Source: JAYRWN01 sp041917975 | Lineage (GTDB): Bacteria > Bacteroidota > Bacteroidia > Chitinophagales > Saprospiraceae | Length of the DNA stretch: 6,332 nucleotides | Reading direction: 5' to 3' | Assembly (NCBI GenBank): GCA_041917975.1 | Contig: JAYRWN010000443.1 | Location: 1 to 6,332 of the forward strand | Shown: in pieces, positions 5,358-6,332 of the stretch | Layout of the letters: the number at the start of each line of letters is the position of its first letter | Position numbering within the stretch: the first letter of the stretch is position 1 | The notes under the pieces: model-generated | The model's database searches: none | Told to the model about the DNA's origin: nothing | The model's input: the letters and a program-made list of their open reading frames with translations, nothing else | Program-made: the position numbers and the translations under genes

Positions 5358-6332
5358 TTGGCGGGTACCAGTTTATACAATTTGTCCGAGGGACGGATTT
5401 TTTCATCCACCGCCATGGAAAATAGATCCCCTTTGACCACTTTCTGGGTCACCTGGTCGTCTTTGCGCAATTCAGTGACCTGCATTTGAATGTAGCCGGT
5501 AGTGGGTCCGGTGATAATGACTTCGTCACCTACCGCCAGGCTGTGGGACTCGCATAAAAATTCGCCCACTTTTACCCGGTCAAAATATTTCACCCCCTTG
5601 GCCAGATAGACCTTGCGTTTGGATGCTTTGGATCCAGCTTCATCATTCCATTCGCCAATTTTGCGACCGAGGTAATAACCGTCCCAAAAACCGCGATTGT
5701 ACACCTGTTCTAATTGGGCCATCCAGCCTTTGATTTTATCTTCCCCATAACTGCCGTCCAGATAACTGTCGATGGCTTCCCGGTAACATTTGGTGACCGT
5801 GTAGACATAGTCGGCGGAACGGCCACGGCCTTCTATTTTGAGCACACTGACCCCGGCGTCCAAAATTTTGTTTATAAAATTGATGGTACAGAGATCTTTC
5901 GCGGACATGATGAACTCATTATCCACTTCAAATTCGATACCTTCTTCATCGGTGACTTTATAGCTGCGCCGGCAATTTTGAATGCAGGCGCCGCGATTAG
6001 CCGAGGCGTAATGCGAATGCAGACTCAGATAACATTTGCCCGAAACGGCCATACATAAAGCCCCGTGGGCAAACATTTCCAGTTCTATGAGCTTGCCGGA
6101 GGGACCGGTGATCTCCCGCCGCCGGATTTCGCGATTAATGTCGGCGACCTGCATCAAACTGAGCTCGCGCGCCAGAACGACAACATCGGCGAAATTAGCG
6201 TAAAACTCTACGGTATCTACATTGGATACGTTGGCCTGAGTGGATATATGGATCTCCTGTCCTACTTTCTTGGCGTAATTCATCACCGCATGGTCGGCGG
6301 CAATGATGGCGGTGATCCCAGCCGTTTTAGAG
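5354..6332 (-). CDS. U32 family protein (TrhP/YegQ-like), N-terminus missing
   Basis: The frame stays open to the right edge; 325 complete codons are visible, and by comparison with members of about 400-450 aa some 80-100 residues are missing. A GTG at 6286 and an ATG at 6283 are internal, because the sequence upstream (ITAIIAADHAV) continues the conserved U32 barrel. Visible signatures: IHISTQANVSN, VVLARELSL, the family motif EMFAHGALC...GKC (about 6080-6032), GACIQNCR, SAKDLC, and LKIEGRGRSADYV. Cysteines at codons 6055-6053, 6034-6032, 5986-5984 and the one in SAKDLC match, from memory, the Fe-S ligands of UbiU-type relatives. A C-terminal beta domain (GDEVIITGPTTGYIQMQV) is present, as in the tRNA U34 hydroxylation factor TrhP. 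The family was once called collagenase-like peptidases; characterised members TrhP, RlhA and UbiU/UbiV are hydroxylation factors. Ferredoxin overlap supports a redox role. Confidence 0.9.
   Translation of the reverse strand, partial: SKTAGITAIIAADHAVMNYAKKVGQEIHISTQANVSNVDTVEFYANFADVVVLARELSLMQVADINREIRRREITGPSGKLIELEMFAHGALCMAVSGKCYLSLHSHYASANRGACIQNCRRSYKVTDEEGIEFEVDNEFIMSAKDLCTINFINKILDAGVSVLKIEGRGRSADYVYTVTKCYREAIDSYLDGSYGEDKIKGWMAQLEQVYNRGFWDGYYLGRKIGEWNDEAGSKASKRKVYLAKGVKYFDRVKVGEFLCESHSLAVGDEVIITGPTTGYIQMQVTELRKDDQVTQKVVKGDLFSMAVDEKIRPSDKLYKLVPAK

Noticed and set aside
6284..6286. GTG or ATG start of the U32 protein inside the window
   Set aside because: The in-frame sequence upstream continues the conserved barrel fold to the window edge, so the true start lies outside.

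Overview
The window looks like ordinary chromosomal DNA of a member of the Bacteroidota, possibly of the Chitinophagia/Saprospiria side. Reasons: the 73-aa DUF2795 protein has the form typical of that phylum, promoter-like sites fit the phylum's TTTG / TAnnTTTG pattern, start codons lack Shine-Dalgarno sequences and have A/T-rich leaders, and a secreted protein at the left edge begins with a signal peptide followed by a DNLWYGGG-type mature N-terminus. Base composition looks even, with no insertion sequence, tRNA, rRNA, CRISPR array or phage gene. No gap between genes exceeds about 200 bases.

Layout. At 1-146 (minus) is the N-terminus of an exported, probably outer-membrane protein that runs off the left edge. 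At 274-975 (minus) is cytidylate kinase (cmk). At 1051-1272 (minus) is a small acidic DUF2795 protein with a good promoter upstream and a clear intrinsic terminator downstream; that terminator sits directly in front of cmk. At 1467-2531 (minus) is queA. A divergent 193-bp region then leads to a plus-strand pair: a MacB/FtsX-type ABC permease (2725-3978) and a two-helix PepSY-type membrane protein (4040-4609). Converging on these from the right is a minus-strand cluster: a U32-family Fe-S protein truncated at the right edge (5354-6332), a small ferredoxin overlapping it by 4 bases (5130-5357), and queD 15 bases further on (4650-5114).

How the genes work together. QueD and QueA both act in queuosine synthesis, which modifies G34 of certain tRNAs. 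The U32 protein carries the cysteine motif of the hydroxylase-like U32 group that includes the tRNA U34 hydroxylation factor TrhP. The right-hand cluster may therefore be a tRNA wobble-base modification operon with its own electron carrier; this is the most interesting idea in the window. The permease/PepSY pair is probably an envelope module whose ABC ATPase is not in view. The remaining genes are housekeeping. I did not find a clearly new system. The unexplained signals are mainly inverted repeats in the intergenic gaps and the terminator in the cmk leader.
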